Shown here piece after piece: positions 31,383 to 32,913 of a stretch of DNA of 32,913 nucleotides. Made by a program: the position numbers and the translations under genes. This DNA is from Bacteroidetes bacterium HGW-Bacteroidetes-6. Lineage in GTDB: Bacteria > Bacteroidota > Bacteroidia > Bacteroidales > DTU049. The notes under the pieces were generated by a model that saw nothing but the letters and a program-made list of their open reading frames with translations, made no database searches and was not told where the DNA came from. Location: NCBI GenBank assembly GCA_002842495.1, contig PHDB01000042.1, forward strand, positions 1 through 32,913, written 5' to 3'. Position 1 is the first letter of the stretch. Each line of letters begins with the position of its first letter.

Positions 31383-31724
31383 CTAATTTCTATAGCAGCA
31401 CAATTGCTGGTATATGGCTTGTGAATGAAATTTACTGATTGATTGTTTTACAAAAACCAAACGAAGAAATTGGGCCGAAGACTCTAGAATTAAACCTGTT
31501 TTAGAACTTTTGCTTTTTTTTACAACAAAATTGTCAGCGGCAGGAACTATACTTTCTTCTACAGGAGTAATTGTAGCTGTTGATTCGGCTGGCTGAATAA
31601 GACTGATATCTCCTTTGGATGAAAGATATTTTGCATCGTTAAATGCGAATACTGCACCACCTTGAATAAGAATAATCAAGAGATGTAAAACCGACGCAAT
31701 AATAAATAGCTTCAGTAATCTCAT
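31383..31724 (-). CDS. Hypothetical small exported or membrane protein
   Basis: 113 residues from the ATG at 31724 (MRLLKLFIIASVLHLLIILI); the frame's earlier TTG at 31742 lies within the promoter element and is rejected. A hydrophobic N-terminal helix (about 5-30) acts as signal or anchor. A polar middle follows (about 35-75, with TATITPVEESIVPA), then a basic C-terminal helix-like end (RLVFVKQSISKFHSQ). I do not recognise a family. It has its own -7 element, and the FNR-type dyad lies just past its stop. Confidence 0.6.
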   Translation of the reverse strand: MRLLKLFIIASVLHLLIILIQGGAVFAFNDAKYLSSKGDISLIQPAESTATITPVEESIVPAADNFVVKKSKSSKTGLILESSAQFLRLVFVKQSISKFHSQAIYQQLCCYRN

Positions 31725-31739
31725 GGCAAAATAACTTTG

Positions 31740-31747
31740 CAAATATA
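31740..31747 (-). promoter_or_regulatory. -7 element of the hypothetical small gene
   Basis: TATATTTG on the minus strand matches TAnnTTTG exactly, 15 nt before the ATG at 31724. No -33 TTG at standard spacing. Confidence 0.55.
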
Positions 31748-31803
31748 ATTCAAATTATAGTTGACTGCACATCATTCAATATGCTATTAATCATTTAGAA
31801 AAG

Positions 31804-32913
31804 CTATTTGAGAAATTCAACAAATCCTCTTGTATAGCCATTTTCAATAGATATGAAATACGAACCTTGCTTCAACTGCATGCAATCAACTATTATACTC
31901 GAAGTAACAGGTTTGCTTTCAGAAGAAATGAGTCTTCCTTCGGCATCAAACAGCTGAATATTGAGTATTTGATCTCCAAATTGTTCTGGAATTTCAATTG
32001 TAATTTGTTCAATGCAAGGGTTCGGAAAAGCATTGAGTCTGAGTTGATTTTTTTCATTAATGGCTACCGAAAATTGATCAATAGGTAAAACTATATGTGA
32101 AGGATATATGTTGCTGCAATAGATGATGTTGTGAGCAATAGTTGAATCGCCTTCCACATACATGGTTCCGCCGTCATTCATATTTGCATTGAATCGGGGA
32201 TAGTTCGACGAGGTAATGTCAACTCTGATTTGATGCCCGGCAACAAAAGTAAACGAAGTGGGATTCATTTCAATTTCAATGGGATATACCACTCCATTTT
32301 GCATGAAAGCGGTATCGGTAGTAGCAAAGCCATTTCTGAAACGTGCACGCCTGATGCCATCGAGTAAAATCATCGACCTGCCGTCGGGATATACATCGGT
32401 AATGCGAATCGAAAAATCGGTGTCTTTGCAGTCCGAACTAACATATAGTTCTGCTTTTGGATAACCTTGCATTTTTACGTTAGCGGTAAGAATTGGCGAA
32501 GTAAAAACAAGTACATCGGAGCGCGATTCTACTAATGGCGCCTGATCGTATGGCCCTTGCTGCAGATCGGCACGAAGAGTCGGACCGCCGATGGTTGGCG
32601 ACGGATCGCGCGGGTCGTATGTCAGGTCTAAACTATCATGTGCCGACAAAGACATTACTGTTTTAAGGCTTCCGTTGCTATGCAAATATATATTGGTTTC
32701 CGAAAATCCGCTTTGTGGCCAGTTGCTTAGGTATTGCCATTGGTTTTCGCCTACCTGAAAGTTGATAAATGTACTTAATGTGTCCCAACCATTGGCATCG
32801 CCAAGTAAGTAGTATTTCAAAAACATAAGAGCAAGCGAATCGGATGCGCCTGCAGCCATGGGGTAGGTAAGTGCTCCGGCCGAATCGCTGCCAACATAAG
32901 CTGCACCATGTCC
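31804..32913 (-). CDS. CocE/NonD family hydrolase with T9SS type A sorting domain, N-terminus outside window
   Basis: The frame is open to the right edge, so only the last 369 codons are seen; the Met at 32859 is internal. The first visible residues, GHGAAYVGS, probably include the catalytic His of the GPWxH motif (codon 32908-32910). A short helical part (ALMFLKYYLLG) follows, then the X-Pro-dipeptidyl-peptidase C-terminal beta domain (SRSDVLVFTSPIL, MQGYPKAELYVSS, DFSIRITDVYPDG, GHQIRVDITSSNYPRF). The last 75 residues form a type A T9SS sorting domain (LNAFPNPCIEQITIEI, LFDAEGRLI, LKQGSYFISIE), so it is secreted across the outer membrane. The likely activity is peptidase or esterase; substrate unknown. 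Confidence 0.9.
   Translation of the reverse strand, partial: GHGAAYVGSDSAGALTYPMAAGASDSLALMFLKYYLLGDANGWDTLSTFINFQVGENQWQYLSNWPQSGFSETNIYLHSNGSLKTVMSLSAHDSLDLTYDPRDPSPTIGGPTLRADLQQGPYDQAPLVESRSDVLVFTSPILTANVKMQGYPKAELYVSSDCKDTDFSIRITDVYPDGRSMILLDGIRRARFRNGFATTDTAFMQNGVVYPIEIEMNPTSFTFVAGHQIRVDITSSNYPRFNANMNDGGTMYVEGDSTIAHNIIYCSNIYPSHIVLPIDQFSVAINEKNQLRLNAFPNPCIEQITIEIPEQFGDQILNIQLFDAEGRLISSESKPVTSSIIVDCMQLKQGSYFISIENGYTRGFVEFLK

Overview
The window reads as chromosomal DNA of a Bacteroidota (Bacteroidetes) bacterium. The evidence is a PorP/SprF-type outer-membrane protein, type IX secretion (T9SS) sorting domains of both type A and type B, a TPR/PD40/OmpA/SPOR protein, BT_2262-like and other lipoproteins, AT-rich intergenic DNA, and several exact matches to the phylum-specific -7 promoter element TAnnTTTG. 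I cannot name a genus. No insertion sequence, prophage, CRISPR array or rRNA was seen.

Layout: (1) 1-10753, + strand: three tightly packed signalling genes. They are a very large PAS-repeat histidine kinase (5' end outside the window), a protein made only of two receiver domains, and a receiver-PAS(x8)-GAF kinase with a DegS/NarX-type catalytic core. (2) 11048-18780, - strand: a T9SS operon in the order giant Ig-like repeat protein with type B sorting domain, PorE-like OmpA/SPOR protein, PorP/SprF-like protein. (3) 19068-21464, + strand: an apparent pseudo-histidine-kinase followed by an intact NarL/FixJ-type response regulator. (4) 21537-25148: housekeeping genes (M23 peptidase, ridA-lgt, ispE) and two tRNA-Leu genes. 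(5) 25237-28398, - strand: LTA-synthase-like membrane phosphotransferase/sulfatase, diacylglycerol-kinase family enzyme and SUI1/YciH factor as one operon. (6) 28468-29819: a surface-type lipoprotein and two tandem duplicated small lipoproteins. (7) 29889-31724: an NhaD-like ion transporter overlapping a 40-residue membrane ORF, with a perfect FNR-type dyad upstream, and a small unknown secreted or membrane protein. (8) 31804 to the right edge: a CocE/NonD-type hydrolase with a T9SS type A sorting domain, truncated at its N-terminus.

How the parts may work together: the strongest unusual signal is the kinase at 19068-20795. It keeps the shape and helix sequence of a HisKA_3 kinase but has Arg where the phospho-accepting His should be, no recognisable ATP-binding boxes and a receiver-like N-terminus without the catalytic residues. 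Its neighbour is an intact LuxR-type regulator, which therefore needs phosphate from elsewhere. The only intact kinase of that class in the window is the hybrid kinase at 5996-10753, which has no DNA-binding regulator beside it. The T9SS operon lies between the two halves, so a split signalling system flanking a surface-adhesin operon is a testable inference. A second theme is that three genes (M23 peptidase, ispE, LTA-synthase-like) have exact -7 elements only 4-5 nt from well-supported start codons, which suggests leaderless mRNAs. A third is the overlap of an LtaS-like enzyme with a lipid kinase, which fits release and recycling of diacylglycerol.
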